Positions 50,196-64,000 of a stretch of DNA of 64,000 nucleotides are shown here, piece after piece (within the stretch, counting starts at the first letter, position 1; every line of letters starts with the position of its first letter). The position numbers and the translations under genes were made by a program. This DNA is from Prosapia bicincta (taxonomy: Eukaryota > Arthropoda > Insecta > Hemiptera > Cercopidae), in the NCBI GenBank assembly GCA_036971475.1, contig JBAIZL010000001.1, forward strand, positions 143,699,192 to 143,763,191. The letters run 5' to 3'. The notes beneath the pieces are model-generated. The model had not been told where the DNA came from and searched no databases. It saw nothing but the letters and a program-made list of their open reading frames with translations.

Positions 50196-51377
50196 TTCAG
50201 AAATAAACTACATATTCTTATAATTTTTTTGTCAATATTCATAAAAAACAGTACTTGCCACTTTGTATTATTATCAGATGCTAAAATTGATAGTATGGTA
50301 TATATAGAAAATAACACCAAAATGAGAAAATCTACGATATGTTCGAATAGATCACTTGAATAACTAACTTTGTTTCACTCTTTTATCAATAATAAACACA
50401 TTAACAGTAGAACGTTACAAAATGTAGGCTATATATTAAAAGTAATCTTTAAATTGAGATTTGTTTGTTAATGCAGCTTCTGCTAATTTCGTAGGAATAC
50501 AATTGTAGAAAGAAATTGAGACATTACTACAAAACAATAGAATATCATATTAGTATTTAACGAAATGGAGTCTAGGCAATTGGGTTAAGTGCAATATTCG
50601 CATCAATGCAACGATGGCATCGAGAAATAGTACTTAATAATCTTGATATGTTAATATCAGATATGTCTGTCTTTTTTTCTTCACATTAAATCAACCTTTT
50701 TTTTATATTTAAAGAATTTAAAGAGCTCAATAATTACAGCATTACGGGAAATATTTATTGACTTTTTTAACAATTATTAAAAAATGGTATTTTGATCATT
50801 ATATTTTATATGTTGATTTAAATATACTTCTGTGTTGGACATTTATATACGAAAACATTAAAAAACCTAATTAAAAAAAAATAAATTGTACTCAAACAGT
50901 GTGTCTCTATATTCAACTATTTACTTCATCATCATTTAGTTTAATGTTTTCGCAATATACAAAATATAAATATAATAAAAATTAAATTATATTCAAAGAT
51001 AATTAGGCATAATTGTAGTTTACAAATAAATGTATCTAGTTAACGTGGGATTACAGGATAATTATTATTTACTTCTGACATTGAAATAATTGTATATTTA
51101 GAGATCCGTTAACATTGCATACAGTGTATATTTTTACTAGGCACGTTATTACTATAACTTTCATATAAAAGAACTATCATTACCCTTAAGTAATAAATGT
51201 CCTGTCCATATATCCCAGGCCCCTGTAATGTAGCAATATCATTGCCATGATATTGCATTGCACACATTGTTAAATATTATTAGTTTTTAATATTAAATCA
51301 TTGTTTTGAATGAAATTGCAATTACAAAATGATAGCAATATGCTAGATATATTGTGACACGACAAATGAGTTTTAAA

Positions 51378-51378
<1 letters not shown>

Positions 51379-51431
<53 letters not shown>
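51379..51431. repeat. (TA)n microsatellite
   Basis: TA tract followed by CATACACACAC. Confidence 0.95.
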
Positions 51432-51435
<4 letters not shown>

Positions 51436-51667
51436 CACACACTTTTAAATGAAACACTTAATTAAATGAAAATATTGAGATACTAAAAATATTGGACGGT
51501 ACTTGTCAAATTAAAAGTATGAATTCATCAATGGATCCCTAAGGAATAATACATTTCAAAGTATGAATAACTGCCTTACTTAACGTAATTGATCACGTTT
51601 GTTTTCATCAGAAATGTGAAACTATTTAAAAGCACTATTTTCTATCAATACTAGTAAGTTAATATAT

Positions 51668-51686
51668 CCATCTATCTATCTATCTA

Positions 51687-51752
<66 letters not shown>

Positions 51753-51756
51753 TTAT
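51668..51756. repeat. (CTAT)n-(TA)n-(T)n compound repeat
   Basis: CTAT tetramers (51668-51690), then TA to about 51735, then a poly-T run of about 20 bp. Minus-strand frames reading Lys-run then Tyr-Ile are artefacts. Confidence 0.95.
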
Positions 51757-52022
51757 GGAATACTTCTCCCAACGAATTTTCAAAGTATAAACTGGACAAT
51801 TGCATTTCAGAAGAAAAGGATAATGGAACATAGTAAGTGAATATATTATCTTTTGAACATCGATTCGGCTCATTTTTCGAGTTATTCAAAGAGACAAATT
51901 GTATAGAACTACTCATAAACCTAAGATTTCGGTGTCCAAAGCAATAAATAAAGTATGCAGTAACATTTCCATATTTCTTTTTATCAATATTGAATTACAC
52001 AAGTAACAATAGTTTGTACATA

Positions 52023-52025
<3 letters not shown>

Positions 52026-52076
<51 letters not shown>

Positions 52077-52101
52077 TGTATATTATAATATTATATAATA
52101 C

Positions 52102-52170
<69 letters not shown>
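52026..52170. repeat. Paired (TA)n microsatellites
   Basis: Two TA tracts (about 52026-52072 and 52106-52170) separated by TTATGTATATTATAATATTA-type sequence. Confidence 0.95.
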
Positions 52171-52173
<3 letters not shown>

Positions 52174-52179
52174 CAATTA

Positions 52180-52580
52180 CTTAACTGGGGATCAGTCGCA
52201 CCGTTAGGGAAGGCCTAAGAAAAAAAAGTTAATGGAATGGAAATTTTTAATCTTTTGCACTGAAGTTTTGACGAGCTAGCTGGGCGGTACTCACCTTATC
52301 TGACAACTTTTTTGGTGGTGAACCGACGACCACGCATTCTACAGGGATGTGGGGTGAGGGTAAACAGTCACGCGACTATTCCTTTCGTTAGGACTGACCT
52401 ATCAGCGCGACCGTTTGTGTCACAGTTTTTAGCATTATATTTGGTTTTGGAGCCTATCATAACTAAACACTTTTGGTTTTATACGTTCAAAAAAAGAACA
52501 AAAATATGATGATATTATCAGCATTATATTCGGACGACGAAATCGATCACGATATCAGAGGTTGATTCAAACCTTAGGTA
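52180..52580. other. GC-richer patch, unidentified
   Basis: Starts GGGGATCAGTCGCACCGTTA and includes GACGACGAAATCGATCACGA in a short frame reading LYSDDEIDHDIRG. Acidic SDDE stretches occur at N-termini of some transposases, so a degraded transposon is possible, but no ends or domain can be shown. Confidence 0.25.
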
Positions 52581-52589
52581 AATTAATTC

Positions 52590-55310
52590 TAGAGCCCAAT
52601 AAAGATAGACGTTGATGTAGTTTATAGGATGAAGAAGAAGTGAATAACACATGAGCAATTTCTATATTTAACGGTCAATAATTTTGACAATAATCAACGC
52701 TCAGATCATGTATAAGGAACACTCAGGGTGAAAATTGGTAGAACAATATTCATCGCTGAATTAGTACTAAATTATAAAATTTTCTTGTGATAAAAATATT
52801 TTTTCTAGTTAATAATATTATTTACAAATTTATTTATAAACACTCCATCGAAATTCAAAATATATATTACCTATATAAAAACCAACTGTTTCAAACAGAA
52901 CTCCATTCCTTCTACTTCATTTTAAACAATGGTAGACAGACTCCACGTTATAGATGGTGTCAAATAAAGAAAAAACCGTTTTACGATACGATGGTGTTAT
53001 GAATGTAACAGATAAATTCGGCGAAGGCATACTAGATCGCAGGTCTCTGTTTGCACGGTGTACCATGAAGGAAACTAAAATAACGCTTAGTTTACCATAT
53101 ATAGCTTCTATTTTTTTATCTAAACATTTCCTATAAAAAAGTTTTAAATATTTTATATTTGCTTAATTGTTATAAAATTTGTAGTTTATATAATTGTTAA
53201 TAATTTTATACCTTATAAATTAGTTTTAAAAGAAATATTTTGCTATATATAAAGATTTTATTAATGTTTTATATATAACTATATATGTAACAAACTGATA
53301 CTTAGATACCTATCGCGGGTTAAGAAAATAAATACAGCTGTTTTACCGAGAACACTGTTTCCCTACCCTATAAGTTCTCCAATTAGAATACCTAACATAA
53401 TAACGATTTTAAAGTTATACACGTTTATATGTCTTTATTTAAATTCTACACGTAAGCGATATTGGTAACGTTATTGTAAAGTAAACGATATTTTTTTTGA
53501 ATTGGGTATCAATAATGCTTCAAATATTTTCTTACTATATATTGTTTACAAATAAAACATTACAAAAAGTAATATTAAATAAGACATTTTATACAGTAGC
53601 TTAAGTTCGATATTGAATGTTGGTGAAGAAGGAAAGATGACTCTGGAATTCCTATTCGGAAAAATAGGGTTAGTAAGTAGCGATATGTCCCTTCACTTTT
53701 GCTGACATTCAGTCAGAGAGAAAAGTTCATCATTTCAGGGATTGAGGAAAATGTTTAAAAAATCATAGATTTTCTCAGTATAAAGCAGAGATTGGGACAC
53801 AAATAATATTTATAAAAAAAAAGTATATGTAAGACAAATCAAACATGCTACAAAAATATGTTATTAATATACCAATCATATATCATCCATATATCATCAA
53901 GTTTAGCATGAATAAGTTTGGTTAGTTTTCGTAAAAGATATCTAGAAGATGAAAAGAGTTGTTAAAATAGAATAGTAAAGAAGTTTAAAATTTTAAAAGT
54001 ATTTTTATCTGCCCTCACTCAATGTGTCCGTCATCGACGTTTGCCTCCCGGTTTCGAAACCCCTACTCACCATAGCCTAATTCGACCCGTCTTGGCAAAT
54101 CATAGGGTATTATTCTTCATATTATTCATGTTGGACTTCATCTCCTAACTGTATTTATTCTACTTCCTCTAATTTACAACAGTTCAACCTATTCTACATT
54201 TCTCTTGTTTTAATTTATACTGTTCTCGTCTGTTTCCAAGCAATCCGTTCTCAATTTCTACTTTTCTCACGTCGTCAGTTCCAGTAATTCTAGAGAACTT
54301 TATTTCATTTCTGTGGAATTAACACTTAGGAATTGCGGGTTATCTTGTTTCAGTGTGATGTTTTTCAATGCTTTAAGCCCATGTTATTATAGTTAAGAGC
54401 GAGTCTATTCCATTCTAATTAATATCTATTTTCCATCTTTTTCGTTCCTAAAACCTTGACCTTGAGTATAAAAAATAGATAATACAATGCAAAGGCTACT
54501 TATAAAACAATAATTTTCTAATTATTCATGTGGGATCAAAATGATTATCAATTATTTCTGATAATGGCATTATTGTCTGTAGGTATTCAATACTTATTAA
54601 TATTCAGATTACAATTAAATTTCTACCGTCGTATTACAGGTTCTATTAAAAACAATAATATTTGAATTATTTTTTAAATTATTACACAATAATTACGATA
54701 TTTATAAATTCATAGTTCTACAATTACCATAAATATTTTTGAATTATAATGTGAAAAAATAATCTAAGGTACGAATCATATCACTGTCGACGTTCTAAAG
54801 AAGTATTAAAATTAAAGTAATGTAATTAATTTAATTAAAAATGAAACAATTTTGTGTTAGATGAAATCAAGGTGGAACGTTATTCAGTTTTACAGTTTTA
54901 TTTCCTTTCAAAAGTTTTACTTGTAACTCGGTAATTAATTTCCCCCTCCCACGTCTCCCATCTGAAGCACGTGTTATAATTATTGTGACAGATTTTATAA
55001 CAAAATATTAACATTTATTTCCTTTAACCGGTAAACGAATAGAAATAACAATGTTTATTATTTATATATTCAGAGACGGTCTCTGTTTGCTATTTTCTAT
55101 TGCTGAAGATAGCCTCGACCGTACATACTATTTATTGTACAACAAGTAATTTGATCGAGGTTTAGTGTAATTTCAAATCAGAAAATAGATGTAAACCTGA
55201 AGTTGTTTTTATGATGACTTTTTGCTTTACACTTTCACTACTGTTTTACGTTATGCATTATACTGAATAAATGGTACAGTATAATAACTGGTTTAATAGA
55301 AATTGCAATG
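52590..55310. other. No gene seen
   Basis: AT-rich spacer without recognisable features. Confidence 0.4.
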
Positions 55311-55312
55311 TT

Positions 55313-55336
55313 GTATATATATATATATATATATAT
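55313..55336. repeat. (TA)n microsatellite
   Basis: Short TA tract. Confidence 0.9.
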
Positions 55337-55339
55337 AAA

Positions 55340-58300
55340 TTATTATTACTACTGTCATTATTATTACTCAGATATACGTTTAAATACAAAGCTGCGGAAT
55401 AAAAAAAAATTATCTTCAAGTTTTCATAATGGAGTTATTATTATCATTCATACTCTTATGGTATAAGTTGAGAACCTTATGACCATACACTTAATTAACT
55501 AAAAATATTCAAACTTTTTAATTTTTATGAGCAAAGTCTTTTATTTATTAAAACTGTCAATTGCCCGATTTCGATTCATCAATAAACTAGGTGAACATCT
55601 ATGTCGTCTCTAAACTTATACACGTTTGTTTTAAATCATGAATACTGGCAATTAAAAAGGAATGAATAAGGGAAACCATTAATTTCTTTACTTGTGAATG
55701 TTCTTCCGTCTATTTCTACTGCCCTACTCAACCTCAGCACGATTTTACTTTTACCTAATTTTACTGCTCTATACAATAGATTTTACACAAACTAATTACA
55801 TCACTGTTTTTATTATGTATAGTGACTGGAGAGGGGCAGGATACGTTATAAAGAGACTCCTACAAGCATATTTGATTCCCCGTGTGGGGTAAAGCCGATC
55901 CTATCTACTATCATAACCATTATCATGACTTATGAATAAAACAAATCTATAAAGGACTAATACAATTCACATGAAGATCAAATAAACTTCCTACAAAATG
56001 TAAAAAATTAAAAAAAATGTAAACTACACAGTTCATAACTTTAAAAACGCGACACTACTTATGAAGTTGCAGTTATCACCACATTAGGAGATTTACTGCT
56101 GAGGGAAGGAGAAGAGACACTGTTTCAATAATATTTTACCCCAACAATTCATAACATTGTTAGAAAACATTAACTTCTAAAGCGATTGCTGTTGGAGATT
56201 ATTTTCTGAAACTGACCATCATGATGAAATTCAACCAAATTGAATTTCCACTATTTATTGTATTTTTAGTTAAACACTAAAAACCAAATAAAGTTAAATA
56301 GATAATGCCGGAATAAATAAGAATTATTCCAAAGAATATTTGTATTTGAGAGTATTACTCTTGACGTGTTCTTAATGATTTCTACAATGGGCAATGTTCC
56401 CTTGTGCCAAAATAAAAGTAACGTTTTATGACCTCAATCTTCGCTAGGATTCAGGAAGATATTTCTTTTTAAAGGACATTAAAAGTGTCATACTTTGTGT
56501 TTCCAATTTAGTATTTAATTCATTACTAGAGACTGAAAATTGTATAACTTTGTATAAGAAAAATATGTATAGTGAATATTAAATTTAATAAATTCTATAA
56601 ACCTTTAATTCATATGTGATTAGGATATAAACCTAAATAAATACCTTCAACATCTTTAGTAAGTAACACTTTGCGATTATTTTCACGAACCAAGGATTTT
56701 ATACGGGGAACCTAGTATATTGGTTTAAAGTGACTAGAAACATAAATCACATATATTTGTTCGTTCATAATTACAAAACATAATTATTGTTAGGCTAACA
56801 TGATATTGTTAGGTTCTGATCTTGTATCTGTTCTGTAATATATTCAATTCACCGTAACATATTTGAAGTATTATGTATTTATTAATTTATTTATTGTTTT
56901 CAATATGCTCACAAGACATTATGACCATAAGGCAATTAGAATAGCCTACTTGTTTGTAATAGAAAAACTAAATTAAACAAATAATTGGAATAATAAATTG
57001 TGCAGTTCAATAAAGTCCTACATACGTCATATTCTACACAATATAGGTAATTGAACTACATACTTTTATAATGTATTTTAATTTATAAGTAATTCAATAT
57101 TTTTCCCTCTGTTTATTGTTTCAATAAATTATCAAATTTATGCAATCCATAAATTAGTACGTTCTCTCTTCCTACGAGATGTTATTCTTACTATATTTCT
57201 ATACTAATATTTTTGGTTTATTTTTTTTATGAAAATAAATATTCAAGGTCATATATTGTGCAAACACTAACTAATATTGCCTGTTATAGGCTTGAGAAGT
57301 GTTATAACATTATTAATACAGGTATAAAGCTACCATGGTATTGTTCATGGTGAATATTCTATTGTTAGGGGTTTTAGATTAAATCTCCGTTATATGTGAG
57401 GTAACCCCACGCTATTTCTCGTAAAGTTAAATTTTCATTATTCACGATTTCTAATTAAAAATCAGTGTTATTTACTTAGAATAACTTTTTAAAATATTTT
57501 TATCGTTTTAGCTTCCACAGAAATGATATAGTGAAGGATATTAATTTGAACAAATGCATAATAACAGTGGCTATTTTACGTCAGGGGATTAGAGTTAGAT
57601 ATATTTTACTTAGCCTACCGGTGCCGGGATCAGGTTACCCGTTTCGTTACTATAGTGAATACAGTTGCCTCACTATTGCAGTATAGTTACTATTCCTGGA
57701 AGTCATACTTGAATAGATGGTTTACCGTTTGATAGAGGCGCTTTAAACATTGCAAAATATATCCATGTGTTACAGTTTTAGCGGTATCTCGGACTAGTTA
57801 ACTTGCAGACTAAAGCAAGTAAAGCTAACCCTACATACCGATACGCCACTACTAGCAACAAACCTTACGACGCAAAACAGATTACAAGACTATCCAATAA
57901 ATACAGCAGCAATTGCCAATATTGTATATGTTAATTTATAAACGGTTACGAAATTATCTAAAATTATTCACCCAAAACCTTTCTAAATTTATTGTAAAGG
58001 TTTATTGTAAACCTTTATAAATCTTTGTAAATATCCTCTTGTAAACATATTCTGTATTATACTTATTTACACTAGGGAAATTAATATTATATGGCGGAGG
58101 ATTAAGCTATGCTCTCACAGCTCGGAGTCGTCCATTACGATGTTCAATTGCTGTATTTATTTTATAGTGGGTCTGTGGATGCAGTTGTTTTTTTTCAATC
58201 TGAAATCCTCTTTACTAAAGACGAGTTGCAATGAACATTATCATAGACGATAGTATATAAGAAAAATACTGAAACAGAAAATCACAATGAAAAGAAAAGT

Positions 58301-60060
58301 TTATTTTCATAAAGAATATAAATTGATATAATAAAACAGATAGGCCTACTAGAAAAATACTCCTTAGTACAAAATCATATGAAACTCGATATAAAACCAT
58401 AAGTATATTCATATACACCTCACTTCAAAATTTTACAAATAAAAACTGATACCTGTGTCTTGAATAATCACGAAACACGGTTTACAACTAGCTGTTATAT
58501 ATAGTTTTGCGGACATTGTTTTTTCTATTGCCGTTATTAAGTGTATGTTGTTCATTAATATTGTTTTAATGGTAGTGTAGAGAGTAATGTGATATTACTG
58601 TACAAACATTATGTTGAAGTAATCAACATTATACAAACAGTTACTCTTGGACAGCATTATCAATACATTTCTATGAAACCACTATATTCTCTTTAAGTAC
58701 CAATTTTACAGCACCTTGGCAACACAATATCGCGTGGTTTTGTTTCTTTTATACGTAATGTTATTGTTTCAAAATAATGTACTCTAAATATATGGTAGTA
58801 TTTCATGTTCTTATTTTATATTGCATGTTTCAATTATTTCGCAAGTATCGTTTCAATCATTAGGCATAAAGTAACCAAAAAAATAAGAGCTACATTTTAT
58901 TTTCGAGACGAAATTGGCTATTTTTTTGACACATACGATATTTTTCTTAGTATTTTATTTCTATTTTCATTTTTTTCATTTCTTCGACATAACTTCCAAA
59001 CTTATTGTGATATAAAAATTTGCACACCTATGTTACAAATCAACAGATTTTAGTTAGAAAATTTGAGTATCAAAAGAAGACTAATATATCTGAATTTCAC
59101 AACTCAACCATAAAAACAAAACCTAACTGACCAACTCAAATAATCGTTTTGCAAATGTTTAACGGTATTAATATTTTCCTCAGTCGGATATACCTATAGC
59201 AATTAACTTTCACGTAGTTCGAAATGTATGTTAACTATTTACTGGGATTGACGATGGGACTAAGTCAATTATACAACATAAACATTGTGGATGGCAGTAA
59301 ACAGGCTTGTATAATTCAAGCTAAAACCGTAACCAAACAAGGGGATTGGCTTAGTGCATGCCCACCTCGTAACGTATGTTTCAACTGTGTTATATGTTTA
59401 TATAGAGTAAACATTCTATTACGCTACAAAGCAGACGAGAAATTGAAACAAATTTACCTCAACGTACACATTTAGTTTCATAAATATCAACCTTTTCCTC
59501 TAAATTGTATATTCGTTCGTATTTTGATTATTTTAATTACCAAATTAAGGTTTATAAATAAAAGAAATTTTTTGGCTAATTTGAGCCTGACTATATAGTT
59601 ATATCAAACTTATGAGGTGAAGGTCTGGATATATACTCAGCAAATCAAAGTGTCTGATGTGTTACAAGTCTTGAGATATTTTGATTATTTGTTTAATGTT
59701 TGTTTATAAATTTTAAAATAAAAATTGTAAATAATATAGTTTAATGTTCCCCAAACTTTAATTTTAAGGTTGGTCTACAAATGGGGGTATATCCATGTTT
59801 TAAACGATTTCAAATACCTAATAAAAAACTCTTAGTTACCAAGAAAGTATATATTTAGGGAAATTAAAGTGTAATTGTAAAATAAATTACATAATACCTC
59901 CTACATAATACCTCAAGCTCAGTAGCTATTTCAGATGAAGTTCTGAATGGTTCTCAAAAATAAAGTTAAATTGTTTTGCAAGAAAGCTCTCAAATATCTA
60001 ATTCAAATATCTTCTATTTAACACTCAAATGATCCAAGTAAATTGCAAGTAAGAGTAGTA
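55340..60060. other. No gene seen
   Basis: AT-rich spacer; chance open frames only (for example 82-83 codons at 58805 and 59224, plus), without motif or splice support. Confidence 0.4.
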
Positions 60061-60063
60061 AAT

Positions 60064-60098
60064 GGCAGGAAGGGCAGGAAGGGCAGGTAAAGGCCGGT
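60064..60098. repeat. Short GGCAGGAAG minisatellite
   Basis: Two and a half direct copies of GGCAGGAAG followed by GGCAGGTAAAGGCCGG; an unusually purine/GC-rich island for this window. Confidence 0.8.
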
Positions 60099-60472
60099 AA
60101 TATTCTGTTATTGTTATTAGTGCATAGCCATATAGCTTGTTGCTCTATACCGTTCCGAGCCGTGAGTTTCCAAGTCTATCTCCCCAAAAGCTTACCATAT
60201 TGTTGCTACGCAACGGACAACCATTTCGGTTTGAAGTTTGAAGACGAGTGTTTTCATGATAACATATATTTTCTGATAAGAGTTATATTACTTTCTATAT
60301 AAGAACCTGCATATTGAAATGTAAAACAGAGTGAAAAAGCTTTACACCTACTCAATTTAATTGCTTCATAAGGCTTTTCATTCTACAGAAATTGCCTAGT
60401 AGTTTTACTTTTCTCTCATCTAGTTTCCCGTTTACTTGACGATTTTGTCAAATTTCCTATATAACGCTGTAT

Positions 60473-60495
60473 TTCACTGACGCTGAGTCAGTGAA
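60473..60495. repeat. Perfect 9-bp hairpin
   Basis: TTCACTGAC, GCTGA loop, GTCAGTGAA. It contains TGAGTCA, an AP-1/bZIP-like core, so it could be a binding site or a chance palindrome. Confidence 0.5.
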
Positions 60496-60499
60496 TACG

Positions 60500-63400
60500 A
60501 GACTTCATGTTTAGCATCCACTTCCGGTGTTTATAGTATATATATACAGATCGGAATATCTATACACCAGGATTGGAATACTTACGTCAAATAGGTTCAA
60601 AATAACCACGCATATCAATTTAATTATTATATAGCTTAAAATCTATGTCATATGAAAGCAAACATGTAGTAGTTAGGTTTAGTTCTGAGTGAATATAACA
60701 AGACCAGATTGTTATAACAATATATTTCACGGTGTATTACTTTGAATGCATTACTGAACCGTCTTATGTATTATAGCTTCTTGCTAAAAGGAAGCACCAA
60801 GTAAGAGGCTTGACTAGAAATAAGTTCTCTAAACATGTTGTTTGTTTGTAGAAATATCTTCAACCTGAGTCAATGGATAACAACTTCTTTGATGACTATA
60901 TTATATGAAGCTACCTCTATGCTCGCTATCAGACTTATCATTAATGTCAATTCTGTTTTTACTCTTACTATTTACCTGCTGAAATATTTCCCTCTGGTCA
61001 TCACCTAATTAACGTTTTAAATTCATTTCTTGCCTTGTTTAATTTCGATATTTCTAGGATTTGTCATGAGTAAAATTTTGTAACAATTAGAAATTTTTTC
61101 AACAGTTACAAGTTACCTGCTATTGAATTTATGTCGATAATCAATAATAAACCTCAACATTGAAATGTACTTGAAATAAATTTAAGAGGCCTAACAAGAA
61201 AGTAAAAAAACTTTAATGGAGACTTTATTCGGTAAATAGAAAAACCCTGTTTAATTAATAAATGAAATCCAAAGTAACTGAGATCATGCTAAATGTTTTC
61301 AAACCTGATTAAACACCAGCCACAGATATTTGAAATCAACAAATATTTTTTTTTGAAGTAGCTACAGGAATTGATAAGTAAACTACGAAAATAATATACT
61401 TGTATATGTATGAATGCAAATATATATAATTTTTAGAAAATTACAATACCCTAACAAACCTTTTTCCCTCCAAGGCTTACATCACTTAGCGTTTTACCCC
61501 TCCCATTCTTCTTGTTGTTGACACAAATTTTGCCAACTCACTAAAAACCTATTTCGCTTAGAACCTTCTCTTCCTTTATTGTAGAAGCTGTCGGTGTAGT
61601 GTCTCGTCTCATCAACAGTTGTCTTTTTTGTACCTTTGTGAAACACGCGTGCCGGATATTGGTTGATTCATTGCCTTACGCAACCATCCTTGTAATGTTT
61701 GTCGTTACTTACCTCTTTGGGCGTTGCGATTTCAAGTTGTAAATAACATGAATAATCATCATCGGGAAAAGTGGCATATGTGGAATTATACTGACCATAA
61801 TAATAAAAGTGTTTTTGGTGGCTAAATATTCTAAAATATTAAGGTTTTTAACTCTTTCTTGACCAAGAGTAGAGATAATCACTAAAACTTACTTTTTTAA
61901 TGAATATAATATTCAAATATTTTCAAAACATACAACCAATAAAATGTTTTAAAATGTTTGTTCACCGTTATTTTATGAGAAACAAATGACGAAACCTTAA
62001 AGTCCTCTTGATCTATAAACTACAAAATTTAAAAATTCAACAAAAACTAGTTTAAGTCAATTAAAATACATTGAGTGAACCTCATAAACAGTCTTCAAAA
62101 AATTGTTATAATCACTTTATTTTTCCTGATTTTTTTTCTGAGCCCAATGTAAAAACCGCATCCCGAAACGAGATATTTGTAAAAATGCTCGATTTGTATT
62201 CTCCGATATTAATAATAAAACGTATATTTTATTATTGGATATTTATAGTTGTTTCACCACCAACACTAGGCACTATTTAAATGAGGGGAGAATTGGTCAG
62301 CTGACGGTAGAAAAGAGCAAATTAATATATATGATTGCTCCAAGATAATACAGTATCTTTGCAGTCTAAACATGGGATAAGTAAGATTTCCGCTACAGTG
62401 GAATAAAATTTAGTTTTCGTTGTTAGTAGCGTGATAAAAATATACACACAATTAGATATTTGTTTGTCTAAAATGCGGCGATTTTTTTGCTTTCGACTTC
62501 AGATATATTCAAATCCCATATACTCGAGACTCCTAACGTACCTTATGAGATACCATATAGTTACATATAGTCAGATAAATATATCAACAGTTTATAAAAC
62601 CAGATGAGCATTATGTTGTATCACAATAATAAACGAAAATGTATTGTTTAAAATTTGATTCTTAAAATTCTTCATTTTCAAACATTGTATTTGTTATTAT
62701 TCTTGTCAATGTAAATACGGGATTATAATCATCTCTGGTTTGTTATCTTAAAGAACTGGTTATGAAGTCGTTTTAAATCCTCGGTAAGGTCACAAAGCAG
62801 AACTCTGTCCTTTCACAGCGTTATATTGTACCATGCACTGTATATTTTGAGAGATTTTTTTTGACTTCCCTTCTACAAAGTTGAGCTTTTCACATTGTTT
62901 AAAATAGCAAATATTTAACACTATATAAGTTATATGTAGGAGCATAGAAACTGAATTAGTTTCATGTCTGAAGCAACTGGATGTAATTGAATAATTATAC
63001 AAAATAACCCCAAGCCCCTCAAAAAAAAATTATATTCTATAAAATTGAAATAATGTTTTTGTTTGAATAACGAATTTTTCAAAGTTTTTCCTTCTGATAA
63101 TGCGGTATGTACTGAGAAGGAAAATCAAACACTATATATAGTCTGTTTAAATTATAACTCATTTATACTTTAACATATAAAAATATTCCAACAACAGCTC
63201 ATAGTAGCTATAAGATTTTGTTAAAAAAGGAAGAGCGGTTTTGGGATTTGTGCCATCTCCAACTGAACCTCAACTAAAAATATAATATCAATATCAAATA
63301 CCCAAATAAATTGTCTGGTAGCGGTTTTCTGTCCTTTGGTAGTTTTTATACTTTTTTGAATAATACTTTAGCTTTCCCAAATCCATATTACTTTCGCAGG

Positions 63401-64000
63401 TTACTGACGTTTTCTATTCTTATGGATTCTTACTTTGCTTATATGACGGATGGTTGTACATGATGCTCTTGTAAAACTTTGAAATGATGTGAAAATTGAA
63501 ATTAATTGGGAAATAAATTTCAATATTAGCAATTTTAAAAGTATCAGATGAATTCGCCATAAATTATGATTAATTAAAATTAAATACAACCTTTAAAAAA
63601 CTGAATAAAAATGTATACTTATTCTAATTCATTTCATTTCACTTAGAGACAATCAGTTTACCTATTCCAATATTAAACATTAAATACACTCCAGTTCATT
63701 TCTTTCATTTTGTTTCAATTAGTGGCTAAACGTTTTAGGAATTGCTTAAAGGGGACGAAAAGGTTATATGACATTTATGTAACGTTGTCCATACAAGAAA
63801 GGACATTTAACATTCTTTGAAACCTAATTATGTACATAAATCGAAGATTTTATGAAAGCATTGAATATTACTACTTTATGATATCATAATCGTGAGTATC
63901 GATATACTCGGCATTCTTATAATTTTAATTAGGCCAACTTAGTTTTACCTAACTTTGTAAACAGCTTAGTTTTGTCTTCGTTTGCTCTTCCCGTCTCTAT
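60500..64000. other. No gene seen
   Basis: AT-rich spacer to the window end; open frames are short and unsupported. Confidence 0.4.

Noticed and set aside
49959..50363. 134-codon plus-strand frame
   Set aside because: It is long only because it reads through a TA tract; the first part has no domain and no splice support.
52180..52580. Possible second piggyBac-type N-terminus (SDDE-containing frame)
   Set aside because: Only a dozen acidic residues in a short frame, and no TTAA ends.

Overview
The window is AT-rich (roughly 70% A+T by eye) animal nuclear DNA. It has long (TA)n and (CA)n microsatellites, intron-like spacing, AATAAA signals, a CCAAT/TATA promoter and several eukaryotic transposon families: piggyBac, Penelope-like, pogo-like and a tyrosine-recombinase family. 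Nothing looks bacterial or organellar. An invertebrate, probably an arthropod, fits best, but the species cannot be fixed from the sequence. Genes are sparse, and most of the DNA is intergenic or intronic and repeat-derived.

Layout. At 0-17 kb there is no convincing gene; the segment holds a short MITE (803-944), TA tracts, a 104-bp-arm palindrome that is almost perfect (7617-7836), a pogo-like terminus (10879-10962), a possible TATA promoter near 10.02 kb, a LINE-like tail near 16.2 kb and two palindromes inside TA tracts (16.7-17.05 kb). At 17434-18528 lies the only long credible ORF (364 aa, lysine/serine-rich, with a better-conserved-looking C-terminus). At 20.5-23.4 kb a block of about 0.7-0.85 kb is duplicated in direct orientation; each copy ends in a short start-codon exon with a possible splice donor, but only copy 1 keeps the CCAAT/TATA promoter. 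At 24-30 kb there are microsatellites and otherwise featureless DNA. At 30.0 and 31.3 kb sit two young palindromes with 121-122 bp arms, embedded in TA-rich DNA.

The most striking object is a candidate element of about 9.9 kb (31638-41496). It is bounded by (TA)n tracts and its ends carry inverted copies of a GGCAGCC/GGCTGCC motif. It has two related tandem arrays of about 140-bp units in opposite orientation (32.09-33.46 kb and 39.55-41.03 kb), each with alternating unit types (period about 280 bp). Its 6.1-kb core holds a decayed C-terminus of a tyrosine-recombinase-like protein. Immediately after it lies a Penelope-like fragment with inverted tails (41599-42032). At 46355-48365 is a decayed piggyBac element with recognisable ends, a TTAA/TCAA target site and a transposase broken by several stops. 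From 48.4 to 64 kb there are microsatellites and no supported gene.

The features do not form a pathway. The common thread is mobile DNA: foldback and retroelement pieces cluster in and beside (TA)n tracts, which appear to act as insertion targets or to be generated during insertion.
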